DNA of 64,000 nucleotides from Azonexus sp. (lineage in GTDB: Bacteria > Pseudomonadota > Gammaproteobacteria > Burkholderiales > Rhodocyclaceae). Both the position numbers and the translations under genes were made by a program. The notes under the pieces were generated by a model, which saw only the letters and a list, made by a program, of their open reading frames with translations, made no database searches and was not told the origin of the DNA. Of the stretch, positions 34,824 through 44,800 are shown piece after piece. The first letter of the stretch is position 1. Every line of letters begins with the position of its first letter. Location: NCBI GenBank assembly GCA_030696345.1, contig JAUYSK010000016.1, forward strand, positions 248,001-312,000, in the 5' to 3' direction.

Positions 34824-36296
34824 TTAGTGGTGGTAGGCCGTTTCGCCGTGCGAGGTGAGGTCAAGACCTTCACGCTCTTCTTCTTCCGGCACACGCAGAC
34901 CGATGACGATATCGACCAGCTTGAAGGCGACGATGGAAACCACGCCAGACCAGACGATCACGGTACCGACACCCCAGAGCTGGGAGATCACCTGAGCCGT
35001 CATGTCGTAAGGACCGACCGCATTGGCAACATAGTCATAGACACCTGTGCCGCCGAGGGCCGGGTCAGCGAAGACACCGGTCAGCGTGGCGCCGAGGATG
35101 CCGCCGACGCCATGGACGCCGAAGACATCGAGGGAGTCATCTGCACCGAGCAGCTTCTTCAGGCCATTGACGCCCCACAGGCAGACGATGCCAGCCAGCA
35201 GGCCGATAACGATGGCGCCCATCACACCGACGAAGCCGGCAGCCGGGGTGATCGCCACCAGACCGGCAACCGCACCGGAAGCAGCACCCAGCATCGAGGG
35301 CTTACCCTTCAGCATCCATTCGGCGAACATCCAGGACAGCGCAGCACATGAAGTGGCAACCCAGGTATTGACCATGGCCAGCGCTGCACCACCGGAAGCT
35401 TCGAGAGCGGAACCGGCGTTGAAGCCGAACCAGCCGAACCACAGCAGGGAAGCACCGATCATCGTGAAGGTCAGGGAGTGCGGGGCCATGGCCACGTTAC
35501 CCAGACCGGTACGCTTGCCGATCATGTAAGCACCGACCAGGCCAGCGATAGCGGCATTGATATGCACCACGGTACCGCCTGCGAAGTCGAGAGCGCCCTT
35601 CTGGAACAGGAAGCCAGCCGTCTTGCCGGCAGCTTCACCAGCCGCTGCGTCAATGTAGGCATCCGGACCCGCCCAGTACCAGACCATGTGGGCCATCGGA
35701 ATGTAGGACAGCGTGAACCAGATGACCATGAAGACCAGAACGGCGGAGAACTTGGCACGCTCAGCGAAGGCACCGACGATCAGGCCGCAGGTAATGGCTG
35801 CAAAAGCACCCTGGAAGATCACGAAGGCCAGTTCGGAGATGACCACACCCTTGCTGAAAGTGGCACCGACCGATTCAACCGTCACGCCTTTCAGGAAGAG
35901 CTTGTCGAGCACCCCGAAGAACTGGTTGCCCTCAGTGAAGGCGGCGGAATAGCCGTAAATCACCCAGAGCACGGAGATCAGCGAGAAGGTGACGAAGACC
36001 TGCATCAGCACCGACAGCATGTTCTTGGTGCGGACCAGGCCACCGTAGAACAGCGCCAGGCCGGGGATGGACATCAGGATGACCAGAGCGGCGCAGACCA
36101 TGACCCAGGCGTTGTCGCCCTTGTTGGCAACGAGTGCCACTGGTGCAGCGGCCGGAGCAGCTTCGGCAGCGGCCGCCGCGGGAGCAGCTGCGACTGCAGC
36201 CGCAGCGACCGGCTCGGCAGCCTTTTCTTCGGCCCAGACCGGCGCGCCGAAACTGACGGCACCGACCAGAGCCAGCAATGCAAATAAGCGTTTCAT
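34824..36296 (-). CDS. amtB: Ammonium transporter AmtB
   Basis: A 490-residue membrane protein. An Ala/Pro-rich leader with a cleavable signal peptide (MKRLFALLALVGAVSFGAPVWA) precedes about eleven hydrophobic helices. AmtB signatures seen are FYGGLVRTKNMLSVLMQ, SYIPMAHMVWYWAGPDAYI, FNAGSALEASGGAALAMVNTWVA and FGVHGVGGILGATLTG. It conducts ammonia/ammonium across the inner membrane and is gated by GlnK, whose gene is 10 bp upstream. Control by the sigma-54 promoter at 37604-37619 is likely. Confidence 0.96.
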   Translation of the reverse strand: MKRLFALLALVGAVSFGAPVWAEEKAAEPVAAAAVAAAPAAAAAEAAPAAAPVALVANKGDNAWVMVCAALVILMSIPGLALFYGGLVRTKNMLSVLMQVFVTFSLISVLWVIYGYSAAFTEGNQFFGVLDKLFLKGVTVESVGATFSKGVVISELAFVIFQGAFAAITCGLIVGAFAERAKFSAVLVFMVIWFTLSYIPMAHMVWYWAGPDAYIDAAAGEAAGKTAGFLFQKGALDFAGGTVVHINAAIAGLVGAYMIGKRTGLGNVAMAPHSLTFTMIGASLLWFGWFGFNAGSALEASGGAALAMVNTWVATSCAALSWMFAEWMLKGKPSMLGAASGAVAGLVAITPAAGFVGVMGAIVIGLLAGIVCLWGVNGLKKLLGADDSLDVFGVHGVGGILGATLTGVFADPALGGTGVYDYVANAVGPYDMTAQVISQLWGVGTVIVWSGVVSIVAFKLVDIVIGLRVPEEEEREGLDLTSHGETAYHH

Positions 36297-36306
36297 GGTT
36301 CGCTCC

Positions 36307-36657
<351 letters not shown>

Positions 36658-36678
36658 TCAAGAGATTGAAATTTTTGT

Positions 36679-36712
36679 CCCCCACCGGCACCGGCCGGTA
36701 CGCCGATGGGGG
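36679..36712. other. Strong hairpin between the porin and glnK
   Basis: CCCCCA and TGGGGG close a structure with inner CGGC/GCCG and ACCGG/CCGGT pairs. On the - strand, the reading direction of the operon, it is followed by ACAAAAAT and not a U-run, so it is more likely an mRNA-stabilising or processing hairpin than a full terminator; on the + strand ATTTTTAA follows. Confidence 0.6.
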
Positions 36713-36726
36713 ATTTTTAAATCGAT

Positions 36727-37548
36727 TTAGAAGGTCTTGGAAACAGACAGGATGCCGGTGGCACGACCAGCGTTCATGACCTTGGAACCGTTTTGCGTTC
36801 CAGTGGTGTCAAGGCTATTGCTGAAGCAATAGAATTGGCCCTTGCTGCAATCGCCCTTGGCGGTGGAATCAATGTAGGCGAGGCCAACGACCCAGCCATT
36901 GATGTCCTTGGTGACACCCAGTTTCCAATCGGTGTAATCAGCATTGCTGACTTTCTTGAAATCAAGATATCCGATGTGGCCGTTGATGCCCCAGCCATTG
37001 CCCAGGTCAAAGTTGGCCGACAGGTCGAAGTAGCCAGTACCATCGGTGCTTTCACCGTTTGGACCCTTGGCATTGAAGTAATCGGTCACGGCGTAGAAGT
37101 ATTTGGCAGACAAGAACTTCCAGCTACCGCCGATATACAGCTCACCATTCTTGACTGACCTGTTGTTCCATTCGCTACCCGGGTAGTAGTAGTAAATGCC
37201 GCCGACGTCGATACCGAAGTCGCCGAAAGCCATCTTGTAGCCGCCGTAGAAGTCCATTTCCAGATTGCTGTTCGGGAAACCGGCGCCAGAGTTCACATTG
37301 GAATTCCAGTTACCAACGTAGATGCCACTTGAGTGAGAGTAATCAAAACCGCCCTGCAGGGCCGGCTTGGCAAAAGTCTGGGCGATGCCGCGGAAACGGT
37401 ACTCGCTGAAAAGGCCGACGTTGCCGGTAAGAGTGTGCGGGCCAGCTTCAGCAGCCGGAGCAGTTTCAGTGGCAGGCGCAGCGGTCTGGGCGAAAGCGGG
37501 AACAGCGAAGGCTCCAACGAGGGCCAGGGCGATAAGTGATTTATTCAT
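36727..37548 (-). CDS. TorF-family putative outer-membrane porin
   Basis: A 273-residue protein with a signal peptide (MNKSLIALALVGAFAVPAFA), an Ala/Pro/Thr-rich spacer, and alternating aromatic beta strands (TGNVGLFSEYRFRGIAQTF, IYVGNWNSNVN, FYGGYKMAFGDFGIDVGG) ending in phenylalanine, as expected for BAM substrates. These features mark the Gcw_chp/TorF family. It is the first gene of the porin-glnK-amtB operon, so it may serve nitrogen-source uptake across the outer membrane. The start has AGGAGAG before it. Confidence 0.88.
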   Translation of the reverse strand: MNKSLIALALVGAFAVPAFAQTAAPATETAPAAEAGPHTLTGNVGLFSEYRFRGIAQTFAKPALQGGFDYSHSSGIYVGNWNSNVNSGAGFPNSNLEMDFYGGYKMAFGDFGIDVGGIYYYYPGSEWNNRSVKNGELYIGGSWKFLSAKYFYAVTDYFNAKGPNGESTDGTGYFDLSANFDLGNGWGINGHIGYLDFKKVSNADYTDWKLGVTKDINGWVVGLAYIDSTAKGDCSKGQFYCFSNSLDTTGTQNGSKVMNAGRATGILSVSKTF

Positions 37549-37603
37549 GGGTTCTCTCCTGTCAAAAATTAAAAGCAAAAAATGATTTGTGCAGCACAAC
37601 AAA

Positions 37604-37619
37604 AGCAGAAGGTGTGCCA
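37604..37619 (-). promoter_or_regulatory. Sigma-54 promoter of the porin-glnK-amtB operon
   Basis: On the - strand TGGCACACCTTCTGCT matches the sigma-54 consensus TGGCACG-N4-TTGCW at 14 of 16 positions with exact GG/GC spacing (-24/-12). It lies about 56 bp before the porin start codon. Confidence 0.82.
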
Positions 37620-37683
37620 GGCTAATTTTTTGATAAAAATCAAGGGATTTCGTATGACGAAGGAAGGCATGCACCAACTTAAC

Positions 37684-37698
37684 GCACCATGCAGGTGC
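37684..37698 (-). promoter_or_regulatory. NtrC-type enhancer site
   Basis: GCAC-N7-GTGC with extended GCACC-N5-GGTGC symmetry, the NtrC-binding design, about 65 bp upstream of the -24 element. Related GCACCA half-sites occur on both sides (near 37670 and 37716). Confidence 0.6.
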
Positions 37699-37788
37699 AG
37701 TTACAGAGCGTTACGCACCATGCCCGAGCGGTCATCGAAAAAGCCGACAAAACCCCTGTGCTACACTGTCATATCTCGGAGGAACCCC

Positions 37789-38031
37789 ATGCTCGACCCT
37801 AAAATTCTCGAAGAATTCGGCGCCAAAATGAGCGCCCTGCTGGCCAACTCACCGGTCAAGGACATTGAAAAGAACGCCAAGGCCGTCGTCAGCGGCGTCT
37901 TCGCCAAGCTTGATCTGGTCACCCGCGAGGAGTTCGATGTCCAGGCACAGGTTCTGGCCCGTACCCGCGAAAAGCTCAAGGCACTGGAAGCTCGCGTCGA
38001 CGCGCTGGAAAAAGCCCGCTCGGGCGAGTAG
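37789..38031 (+). CDS. ubiK: UbiK-family ubiquinone biosynthesis accessory factor (BMFP)
   Basis: An 80-residue helical protein starting MLDPKILEEFGAKMSALLAN and ending in a coiled coil (TREKLKALEARVDALEKARSG). This is the DUF526/BMFP family; E. coli UbiK binds UbiJ and lipids and assists ubiquinone synthesis. GGAGGA precedes the ATG. It is 6 bp before comM and divergent from the nitrogen operon. Confidence 0.88.
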   Translation: MLDPKILEEFGAKMSALLANSPVKDIEKNAKAVVSGVFAKLDLVTREEFDVQAQVLARTREKLKALEARVDALEKARSGE

Positions 38032-38037
38032 TTCAGC

Positions 38038-39531
38038 ATGGCACTGGCCATCGCATACAGCCGCGGGCTGGATGGCCTGAACGCGCCGCCGGTCATTGTC
38101 GAAGTCCATCTCGCCAGTGGCCTGCCCTGTTTCACTCTGGTTGGGCTGCCGGATACTGAAGTCAAGGAAGCGCGGGACCGCGTGCGAGCGGCCATCATCA
38201 ACTCCGGCTTCGAATTCCCCAGCAAACGGATCACGGTCAATCTCGCGCCAGCCGACTTGCCGAAGGAATCCGGTCGCTTCGACCTGCCAATCGCCCTGGG
38301 TATTCTTGCCGCAAGCAATCAGACGCCCGGCAAGGCCCTCGCCGACTACGAATTTGCTGGCGAATTGTCGCTCTCCGGCGAGTTGCGCCCGATACGCGGT
38401 GCATTGGCGATGGCGCTGCAAACGGCGGGCAACGGCAAGGCTTTCATCCTGCCCGAAGCCAGCGCCCGGGAAGCGGCGCTGACCGGTTCCGGTGAAATAC
38501 TCTCGGCCAGATCGCTGCTCGAAGTCTGTGCGCATCTGGCCGGCCAGAGCACCTTGCCTCAGGCTGCTGCGGTAGACCGCGAAAAACCGGCATTTTCCCC
38601 GGATCTGGCGGAAGTGCGCGGGCAAACGCAGGCCAAGCGGGCGCTGGAAATCGCCGCTGCCGGGAAACATTCACTACTGATGGTCGGCCCGCCCGGTTCA
38701 GGCAAATCCATGCTCGCCGCCCGCCTGCCTGGCCTGATGCCGGCACTCGACAGCGCAACCGCCAAATCTTCAGCCGCCGTCCTGTCGCTGATCGGGCAGT
38801 TCCGGCCGGAAGCCTTCGGCGTTCGCCCCTACCGGCAGCCACACCATACGGCCTCGGCCGTCGCGCTGGTCGGTGGCGGCAACCCGCCACGTCCGGGCGA
38901 GATCAGCCTGGCCCATCAAGGCGTTTTATTTTTGGATGAACTGACCGAATTCGACCGGAAAGTTCTCGAAACCCTGCGCGAGCCGCTCGAAACCGGCCGC
39001 ATCCACATTGCCCGAGCCGCCCGTCAGGCTGAATTTCCCGCTGAGTTTCAACTGGTCGCCGCGATGAATCCATGCAGTTGTGGCTATTCGGGCCATTCAA
39101 ATGGCAAATGCCGCTGTACGCCCGACCAGATAGCGAAATATCGCAGCAAGCTTTCTGGCCCCTTCCTCGACCGCATCGACCTGTTGATCGAAGTCCCTGC
39201 CTTGCCCGCCGATGCCCTGGCCGGCAAGCCGGATGGCGAAACCTCTGCCGCCGTGCGGGCTCGGGTCGAAGCCGCGCAGGAAAGACAGCAGGCGCGCCAG
39301 CAAAAGCCCAATGCCCGCCTGAGCGCGGCCGAAGTCGATGCCTGCTGCACCCCGGATGAAGCCGGCAGCAAGTTGCTTAAACAGGCGACGACCCAGCTCG
39401 ACCTTTCTGCCCGCGCCTGGCATCGCATCCTCAAGGTCGCCCGGACCATCGCCGACCTCGCTGGCAGCGATACGGTTCGCGCCCCGCACGTCGCCGAAGC
39501 CATCCAGTATCGCCGTTTTGCCCGTGGCTGA
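38038..39531 (+). CDS. comM: YifB/ComM-family Mg-chelatase-like AAA+ ATPase
   Basis: A 497-residue protein with an N-terminal Lon-protease-like domain (GLPCFTLVGLPDTEVKEARDR), Walker A GPPGSGKSML (about 220-229), Walker B GVLFLDELTEF (about 296-306), and the C-terminal domain with ACCTPDEAGSKLL. ComM helicase helps integrate transformed DNA by branch migration. Length and order match the family. Its end overlaps the transporter gene by 8 bp. Confidence 0.93.
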   Translation: MALAIAYSRGLDGLNAPPVIVEVHLASGLPCFTLVGLPDTEVKEARDRVRAAIINSGFEFPSKRITVNLAPADLPKESGRFDLPIALGILAASNQTPGKALADYEFAGELSLSGELRPIRGALAMALQTAGNGKAFILPEASAREAALTGSGEILSARSLLEVCAHLAGQSTLPQAAAVDREKPAFSPDLAEVRGQTQAKRALEIAAAGKHSLLMVGPPGSGKSMLAARLPGLMPALDSATAKSSAAVLSLIGQFRPEAFGVRPYRQPHHTASAVALVGGGNPPRPGEISLAHQGVLFLDELTEFDRKVLETLREPLETGRIHIARAARQAEFPAEFQLVAAMNPCSCGYSGHSNGKCRCTPDQIAKYRSKLSGPFLDRIDLLIEVPALPADALAGKPDGETSAAVRARVEAAQERQQARQQKPNARLSAAEVDACCTPDEAGSKLLKQATTQLDLSARAWHRILKVARTIADLAGSDTVRAPHVAEAIQYRRFARG

Positions 39532-40729
39532 ACGGGAAATTCGGGCCAGTACGCGCGGCATTGCGCTCCTTCTGGCATCACTGTCAGCGCTTGGCCCGTT
39601 CTCGATCGACGCCTACCTGCCATCATTCCACGACATCGCCGACAAGCTCGGCGCCAGCCAGATCGAAGTCCAGCAGACGCTATCCATTTACCTGCTCTCC
39701 TTTGCCCTGATGACCTTGTGGCACGGCGCGATTTCCGATCGTTTTGGGCGTCGTCGCGTCATCCTGATCGCTCTCGCGCTGTTCGGCCTGGCGTCACTCG
39801 GCTGTGTCTTTGCCACCCGCATTGAGCAGCTCTGGTTCTGGCGCGCCATGCAGGGCATTACCTCCGGTGCCGGTATTGTTATTGGCCGCGCTATCGTCCG
39901 CGACCTGTACGACGGCGCGCCGGCCCAGCGCCTGATGTCGCAGATCACCATGATGTTCGCGCTGGCCCCGGCCGTCGCGCCGGTGGTTGGCGGCTGGTTG
40001 CAGGCCTGGTTCGGCTGGCGGTCGGTTTTTGTCTTTTTGGTGCTGTTGACCGCAGCACTCTGGCTGGCCTGCTGGAAACTGCTGCCGGAAACGCTGCCCC
40101 CGGAAAAACGTCAGTCCCTGCGCCCCGCCTACCTCGGCAAGACCTACTGGAAAGTGATGTCATCGCCGCCCTTCCTATTCGCCTGCGCCGCACTGTCGCT
40201 CAATTTCGCCGGATTTTTCATCTACGTGCTGTCGGCCCCGGTCTTCCTGATGCAGCACCTCGGGGTCGCGGAAACCGGCTTTCTCTGGCTGTTCGGCCCG
40301 GCCATGGGGGGATTGCTGACCGGCTCCTGGCTCTCCGGCCGCCTCGCCGGAAAAATCACGTTGCCGCGAACGATCGCCCTCGGCTACCTGATCATGGTCA
40401 GCGCCGCGCTGATCAACCTCGGCCTCAACCTGGCGCTGCCGCCCGCGTTGCCATGGAGCGTCATGCCGCTCTTCGTCTACACCACCGGCATGGCGCTGGC
40501 CATGCCCTGCCTGACCATCTTGGCCCTTGACCCCTTCCCGGCACAGCGCGGCCTCGCCGCCTCCTGCCAGACCTTCTTTCAGTCCAGCTTCAACAGCCTG
40601 GCCGCCGCCCTGATCGCCCCGGCCCTCTGGGGTTCAACGCTCAGCCTGGCGCTGGGCATGACCGGTCTGATGGCCCTGGGCGGATTCGCTGCCCTCGCCC
40701 ACCAGAAATCACGATTGCTGCCAGGGTAG
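39524..40729 (+). CDS. Bcr/CflA-type MFS drug-resistance transporter
   Basis: A 401-residue, twelve-helix MFS protein. It shows the first-loop motif GAISDRFGRRRVILI, the GPFSIDAYLPSFHDIA start typical of Bcr/CflA, and RAMQGITSGAGIVIGRAIVRD. GTG 39524 gives the expected length; longer in-frame starts lie inside comM. It likely exports drugs or small metabolites by proton exchange. It converges with the rhodanese gene with 21 bp overlap. Confidence 0.9.
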   Translation: MAEREIRASTRGIALLLASLSALGPFSIDAYLPSFHDIADKLGASQIEVQQTLSIYLLSFALMTLWHGAISDRFGRRRVILIALALFGLASLGCVFATRIEQLWFWRAMQGITSGAGIVIGRAIVRDLYDGAPAQRLMSQITMMFALAPAVAPVVGGWLQAWFGWRSVFVFLVLLTAALWLACWKLLPETLPPEKRQSLRPAYLGKTYWKVMSSPPFLFACAALSLNFAGFFIYVLSAPVFLMQHLGVAETGFLWLFGPAMGGLLTGSWLSGRLAGKITLPRTIALGYLIMVSAALINLGLNLALPPALPWSVMPLFVYTTGMALAMPCLTILALDPFPAQRGLAASCQTFFQSSFNSLAAALIAPALWGSTLSLALGMTGLMALGGFAALAHQKSRLLPG

Positions 40730-41101
40730 TCCGCGAAACCGCCAGCCGCCCTGCGTGCCACGATGAAAATCGTCATCGAGCGGCCCCTCGAAGCCTTCCA
40801 GCACATTGATCACGTCGCTGAAGCCGGCTGCTTCAAGCGCCTCGCCGGCGGAAAGCGAACGATGGCCACTACGGCAAATGATCAGCACCGGTCGCGTCAG
40901 GTCTTTTTTGACCAGCCGCTTCACCTTGTCGGCAAATTCCGGGTCGATCTCCCAATCCGGCCCGTCCTGCCAGGCGACATGCTCGGCCCCAACCGGGTGG
41001 CCGACATACATGTGCTCAACTTCCGTCCGGCAATCGACAAGTACCGCCTCCGGTTTTTGCTGCCGCAGGGCATATGCGGCACTGGGATCGAGGTGTTGCA
41101 T
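40709..41101 (-). CDS. Rhodanese-like domain protein
   Basis: A 130-residue single rhodanese domain. The active-site loop is CRSGHRS with Cys76, and the CH2A motif appears as VLVDCRTEVEHMYVGH. The last segment, GFEGPLDDDFHRG..GWRFRGLPW, is typical of small GlpE/PspE-like sulfurtransferases. The sulfur acceptor is unknown. Confidence 0.92.
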   Translation of the reverse strand: MQHLDPSAAYALRQQKPEAVLVDCRTEVEHMYVGHPVGAEHVAWQDGPDWEIDPEFADKVKRLVKKDLTRPVLIICRSGHRSLSAGEALEAAGFSDVINVLEGFEGPLDDDFHRGTQGGWRFRGLPWQQS

Positions 41102-41190
41102 GAGGGCATCCGTAAATTAGGGTCTGGCGATATTATGAAAGCAAGCCAAGCCACACGTAAACTTAAGCCTCAAACAATTCCGGAGCCATC

Positions 41191-41685
41191 ATGAAATTCC
41201 CCGCCTGGATCAACACCGCTATTGCCGCTATCGCCACCGTACTGCTACCGGCATGCGATGCGGTCAACCTTCAGGAAATCAAGCCCGGCCTGACCACTGC
41301 CGCCGAAGTCCGCACGCGCATGGGCGAACCCGGCTTTCAGCACTGGAACGACGACGGCACTGCCACCTGGGAATACAGCCGGCAGCCGAGCGGTGTGCAT
41401 TGCTACATGATCAGCTTCGACCGCCAGCAGGTCGTCAGCAAGATGGAACAGGTATTGAACGATGCCAATTACGCCCGGGTCCGTGATGGCATGAGCAAGG
41501 ACGACATCCGCCGCCTGCTCGGCGTGCCCGGCTCCAAAGTCGTCTTCAACAATCTGCAGGAAGAAATCTGGGAATGGCGGATCGAAGGCATGCCGCCGAT
41601 GGAAGAAACCTACTTCATGGTGCACTTCGACACCGGCCACGGCGGCGTCAAGAAGACCTCGAAGCGCGTCGCTGCCAAAGGCTAA
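41191..41685 (+). CDS. BamE/SmpA-like outer membrane lipoprotein
   Basis: A 164-residue lipoprotein with lipobox LLPAC (lipidated Cys22). Two related modules each carry the SmpA/OmlA pattern: IKPGLTTAAEVRTRMGEP with WEYSRQPSG, and VRDGMSKDDIRRLLGVPG with WEWRIEGM. That doubled arrangement is longer than classic BamE (about 110 residues). It probably assists outer-membrane protein assembly, but another envelope role is possible. It precedes the metH leader. Confidence 0.83.
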   Translation: MKFPAWINTAIAAIATVLLPACDAVNLQEIKPGLTTAAEVRTRMGEPGFQHWNDDGTATWEYSRQPSGVHCYMISFDRQQVVSKMEQVLNDANYARVRDGMSKDDIRRLLGVPGSKVVFNNLQEEIWEWRIEGMPPMEETYFMVHFDTGHGGVKKTSKRVAAKG

Positions 41686-41734
41686 ATAAATCAAGGCACT
41701 TGGCAGTCCCGACAGCGACCGGTAAACTACGGCC

Positions 41735-41800
41735 TCTGCCGAGGAGCGCTGCGACCCTGCAATGGGGCCAGGCTCGGCAATGATCAACGGCGCTCGCAAA
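41735..41800 (+). ncRNA. SAH (S-adenosylhomocysteine) riboswitch
   Basis: The leader of metH contains the SAH riboswitch core. TGCCGAG (41737-41743) pairs with CTCGGCA (41773-41779), and GAGCGC (41744-41749) pairs with GCGCTC (41790-41795), the pseudoknot helix; the intervening GCTGCGAC and ACGGCGCTCGCA blocks match the motif known from ahcY/metH leaders. It should turn on expression when SAH builds up, allowing homocysteine recycling. Located 72 bp before the metH start. Confidence 0.88.
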
Positions 41801-41871
41801 CCCATAACCGGTTTGTGACGCCGTTTTTTATTGCGGCGCCCCCGGTGCATTCCTGCTTTGCCGAGGTGATC

Positions 41872-44800
41872 ATGATTCAAGCCGACCGTACCGCCGAACT
41901 TTCCGCCCTGCTCCAGCAACGCCTGCTCATACTCGACGGCGCCATGGGCACCATGATCCAGCGCCACGGCCTGCAGGAAGCGGATTATCGCGGCGAGCGT
42001 CTGAAGGATCACCCGCACGATCTCAAGGGCAACAATGACCTGCTGGTCCTGACCCAGCCCGGCATCATCGGCGGCATTCACCGCGCCTACCTCGAAGCCG
42101 GCGCCGATATTCTCGAAACCTGCACCTTCAATTCGACCTCCGTTTCGCAGGCTGATTACAACCTGACCGAACTGGTCTACGAATTGAATTTCGAAGGCGC
42201 CCGCCTCGCCCGCGAACTGTGCGACGAATTCACCGCAGCCAACCCGGCCAAGCCGCGCTTCGTCGCCGGCGTCCTTGGCCCGACTAGCCGCACTGCGTCG
42301 ATCTCGCCGGACGTCAATGACCCGGGCTATCGCAACGTCACGTTCGACGAACTGGTCGCCAACTACATCGAATCGATCACCGGCTTGGTTGAAGGCGGTG
42401 CCGACATCCTGCTGGTCGAAACCGTGTTCGACACCTTGAATGCCAAGGCCGCACTGTTCGCCATCGAAACCTTCTTCGACCGAACTGGCCGCCGCTGGCC
42501 GGTGATGATTTCCGGCACGATTACCGATGCCTCCGGCCGTACGCTGTCGGGGCAGACCGCCGAGGCGTTCTGGAATTCGCTGAACCATATCCAGCCGCTG
42601 TCGTTTGGCCTGAACTGTGCGCTCGGCGCCAAGGAACTGCGCCAATACGTCGAAGAACTCTCGCGCATCTGCGATTGCTACATCTCGGCGCACCCGAACG
42701 CCGGTCTGCCCAACGCCTTCGGCGGCTACGACGAAACGGCCGACATGCTGGCCGATGAAATCGAGAGCTGGGCCAAGGCCGGCATCGTCAATATCGTCGG
42801 CGGCTGCTGCGGCACCTCGCCCGAGCACATCAAGGCCATCGCCGAGCGGGTTGCTACGGTCAACCCGAGAAAAGTGCCGAAAATCGAAAAGAAGCTGCGC
42901 CTCTCCGGACTGGAGCCGTTCAACGTCGGCGCCGATTCGCTTTACGTGAACGTCGGCGAGCGGACCAACGTCACCGGCTCGAAAGCCTTCGCCCGGATGA
43001 TTCTGGAGGGCCGCTTCGACGACGCGCTGGCCGTCGCCCGTCAGCAGGTCGAAAACGGCGCCCAGGTCATCGACATCAACATGGACGAGGCGATGCTTGA
43101 TTCCATCGCCGCGATGGATCGTTTCCTCAAGCTCATCGCCTCGGAGCCGGACATTTCGCGCGTGCCGATCATGATCGACTCGTCGAAATGGGAAGTCATC
43201 GAAGCCGGCCTCAAGTGCATCCAGGGCAAAGGCATCGTCAATTCGATTTCGATGAAGGAAGGCGAAGCCAAGTTCATCGAGCAGGCCCGCCTCGCCCGCC
43301 GCTACGGCGCCGCGGTCATCGTCATGGCCTTTGACGAGAAGGGCCAGGCCGACACCTACGCCCGCAAGACGGAAATCTGCCAACGCGCCTACGAGCTGTT
43401 GCTGAGCATTGGTTTCCCGGCTGAAGACATCATTTTCGACCCGAATATCTTCGCCATCGCCACCGGCATCCCGGAACACGACAACTACGCCGTCGATTTC
43501 ATCGAATCGGTACGCTGGATCAAGCAAAACCTGCCACACGCCCACATTTCCGGCGGCGTTTCCAATGTATCGTTCAGCTTCCGTGGCAACGATGCCGTGC
43601 GCGAGGCGATCCATACCGTTTTCCTCTTCCACGCGATCAAGAATGGCATGACCATGGGCATCGTCAATGCCGGCATGCTCGGCATCTACGACGATCTCGA
43701 GCCGGTGCTGCGCGACAAGGTCGAGGACGTGGTGCTCAACCGCAACCCGAACGCCGGTGAAGCGCTGGTCGACTTCGCCCAGACGGTGAAGGAAGGCAAG
43801 GCCAAGGACACTGGCCCCGATCTCTCGTGGCGCGAACAGTCCGTCGAGAAACGTCTCGAACACGCGCTGATCAAGGGCATCACCGAGTTCGTTGTCGCCG
43901 ATACCGAAGAAGTCCGCGCCCAATTGGCCGCTGAAGGCAAGCCGCCACTCAGTGTCATCGAAGGCCCGCTGATGAACGGCATGAACCACGTTGGCGACCT
44001 CTTCGGTGCTGGCAAGATGTTCCTGCCACAGGTCGTCAAATCCGCCCGCGTCATGAAGCAGGCGGTCGCTCATCTGCTGCCCTACATCGAAGCGGAAAAG
44101 ACCCGCACCGGCCTGGGCAGCAAGGGCAAGATCCTGATGGCGACGGTCAAGGGCGATGTGCACGACATCGGCAAGAACATTGTCGGCGTCGTTCTCGGCT
44201 GTAATGGCTATGACGTGGTCGACCTCGGCGTCATGGTCAGTTGCGACAACATCCTCAAGGCGGCGCTTGAGCATCGCGTCGACATCATCGGCCTGTCCGG
44301 CCTGATCACGCCATCGCTTGAAGAAATGGCCCACGTTGCCTCGGAAATGCAGCGTCTTGGCATGAAGCAACCGCTGTTGATAGGCGGCGCGACAACCAGC
44401 CGCGCCCACACTGCGATTAAGATTGCCCCCAATACAGAGGGCGCCGTCATCTATGTGCCGGATGCCTCACGTGCCGTCGGCGTCGCCACCAAGCTGCTTT
44501 CAGTCGATCAGCGTGACGGCTACATGGCCGAAATCGTCGCCGAATATGAAACCGTCCGCGCCGAACATGCGGGTCGCAAGGGCGCCACGATGGTGACGCT
44601 GGTAGAAGCCCGTGCCAACCGTTTCACGTGGAACGAAGCCTTCTCGCCGACCATTCCCAACCAACTCGGACTGCAAACCCTCAACCCGAGTCTGGCCGAC
44701 CTGTCGCTGCTTATCGACTGGACACCGTTCTTCCAAAGTTGGGATCTGGCCGGTCGCTATCCGGCCATCCTCGAGAATGAGACGGTCGGCGAAGCCGCCC

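Noticed and set aside
41686..41871. Cobalamin riboswitch upstream of metH
   Set aside because: No B12-box sequence was seen, and the leader fits the SAH riboswitch helices well.
41245..44409. Very long open frame on the - strand opposite metH (over 1000 codons)
   Set aside because: It lies antisense to the well-conserved metH gene, has no recognisable domain, and is the expected by-product of high third-position GC.
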